NCBI RefSeq assembly: GCF_020866905.1
Contig: NZ_JAIVCC010000002.1
Span: 372,001-436,000, forward strand
From: Salinimicrobium sediminilitoris
Lineage (GTDB): Bacteria > Bacteroidota > Bacteroidia > Flavobacteriales > Flavobacteriaceae
DNA: 64,000 nt
Direction: 5' to 3'
How positions within the stretch are numbered: the first letter of the stretch is position 1; each line of letters begins with the position of its first letter. Both the position numbers and the translations under genes were made by a program. Below are positions 63,165 to 64,000 of the stretch, piece after piece. The notes under the pieces were generated by a model. The model worked only from the letters and a program-made list of their open reading frames with translations. It had not been told where the DNA came from and ran no database searches.

Positions 63165-64000
63165 ATGAAAAATGTGATTATTCCAATGGATTTTTCATCA
63201 TCATCTACCCGGGTGATCCTTTATGCACTTGGTTTGATGAGAGAAGAGGAATGCACATTCTTCATGTTAAACCTTCCTGAAGCTGCCGCTTATAGCTCCA
63301 CAAAATTTGAGGATAAAGAATGGATCAACTGTATCCAGAATGAAGCCGTTCAAAGACTTCAAAAACTTCAGAGAGAAATTACAAAAGTCTACCCTTCTAA
63401 AAAGATCAAAATACAACTTCTTTTTCCGGGAAAAGTCCTGGAAGAGCAGGTAGATCCAGATTCCTTAATTATTGGAAGTACAGCCGTTTTGAAAAAAACA
63501 TTGCAGTTGCCTTATGACTTCTTCCGAAATTTAAAATCACCTCTACTTTTTATTCCGAAGGAGCAGAAGTTCAGCCTTCCCAAAAAGATCCTGATTACAC
63601 TGGAACCTCATGTGGAAATAAGACAGGCCACTCTAACTCCCTTTAAAAAGCTTTTTGGAAACCATGACCTAAATGTGGAGATTATCAAAATGTATTCGGG
63701 CAAAATTGATCATTCCCTGGTAGCGAGAGATGAATATGAACTAAATCAATTGTTTGAAGTTTATCATCCTAAAGTTGGTACATTGATTACAGGTCACGTT
63801 GCCAGCTATTTAGGCAGAACTATGCAGAAGGACAATTATGATTTGCATATAGTCCCTCTTTCTCAATCAATTTTTCCTGCCGGGCCAACTACTTCCCAAA
63901 TAACTAATGCAATCGCCGACAGTAAAATTCCGGTAATGATTTTACAGGGAACCCCACAAGAGCAGCAAATACCATTGAGAAGCCCCGGAAGAACCAGGAA
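63165..64000 (+). CDS. Universal stress protein, two-domain (C-terminus cut by window edge)
   Basis: An open frame from the ATG at 63165 to the window end, 278 codons with no stop. MKNVIIPMDFSSSSTRVILY is the classical UspA start. The first domain has LIIGSTAVLKKTLQLPYDFF and ends in PLLFIPKEQ; the second starts near KILITLEPHVEIRQATL and reaches PVMILQGTPQ. Tandem Usp domains are common in flavobacteria. The G-x2-G-x9-G ATP-binding pattern is not clear, so ATP binding is uncertain. The stop codon lies outside. Confidence 0.88.
   Translation, partial: MKNVIIPMDFSSSSTRVILYALGLMREEECTFFMLNLPEAAAYSSTKFEDKEWINCIQNEAVQRLQKLQREITKVYPSKKIKIQLLFPGKVLEEQVDPDSLIIGSTAVLKKTLQLPYDFFRNLKSPLLFIPKEQKFSLPKKILITLEPHVEIRQATLTPFKKLFGNHDLNVEIIKMYSGKIDHSLVARDEYELNQLFEVYHPKVGTLITGHVASYLGRTMQKDNYDLHIVPLSQSIFPAGPTTSQITNAIADSKIPVMILQGTPQEQQIPLRSPGRTR

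Overview
The window looks like part of a chromosome from a marine-type member of the Flavobacteriaceae (Bacteroidota). The evidence is AT-rich DNA, TAnnTTTG-type promoter elements, lipoprotein signals, and family-typical genes: BshB1, a menaquinone cluster without ubiquinone genes, DUF7935, a CAL67264-type small membrane protein, and a two-domain universal stress protein. Most of the window is ordinary core genome. The accessory or decayed part is roughly positions 1-12,600.

Layout. 1-1,600: a tyrosine recombinase running off the left edge and a small zinc-ribbon protein. 1,900-9,120: a very large outer-membrane protein that joins a calcineurin-like phosphatase, a kinase-like middle region and a beta-barrel, then two paralogous CNNM/CBS membrane proteins on either side of a dead response regulator. 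9,120-12,600: a decayed stretch with broken TVP38/DedA and integrase genes lying against tRNA-Ser(TGA). 12,600-17,100: CBS protein, M28 peptidase, tRNA-His(GTG), bshB1, a 690-bp block of interspersed non-coding repeats and a transsulfuration-type PLP enzyme. 17,230-21,125: hutI-hutG and small passengers. 21,232-28,621: ettA, DinB, a biotin-dependent carboxyltransferase, an M1 peptidase and DoxX. 28,623-34,436: a leftward operon holA-menA-MBL-menC-CPBP-menE. 34,493-46,288: envelope genes (GT2, OmpA lipoprotein, a putative zinc peptidase lipoprotein), a YciO/YrdC protein, PcrA/UvrD helicase and a glutamate-synthase-like FMN enzyme. 46,484-47,469: a SpoIIAA-like protein and a methyltransferase. 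47,466-54,448: a four-gene leftward photosensory operon. 54,995-64,000: sbcD-sbcC, DJ-1/PfpI, a PAS-LuxR regulator, an RluE-like pseudouridine synthase and a universal stress protein cut by the right edge.

The most coherent system is the photosensory operon: a CheB-CheR-PAS-histidine kinase fusion, a bacteriophytochrome histidine kinase with its biliverdin-binding Cys, a single-domain response regulator, and a heme oxygenase that would make the chromophore. A near-perfect 26-bp palindrome lies just upstream of its first gene. Other points worth a second look are the phosphatase/kinase-like/barrel fusion at 1,909-5,571, a recurring AAAAATGGCATTTTT-type pseudo-palindrome found mostly just after stop codons, and the repeat block at 15,237-15,928.

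All family names come from reading motifs by eye. No database search was run, and all promoter, operator and small-RNA calls are inference from sequence patterns.
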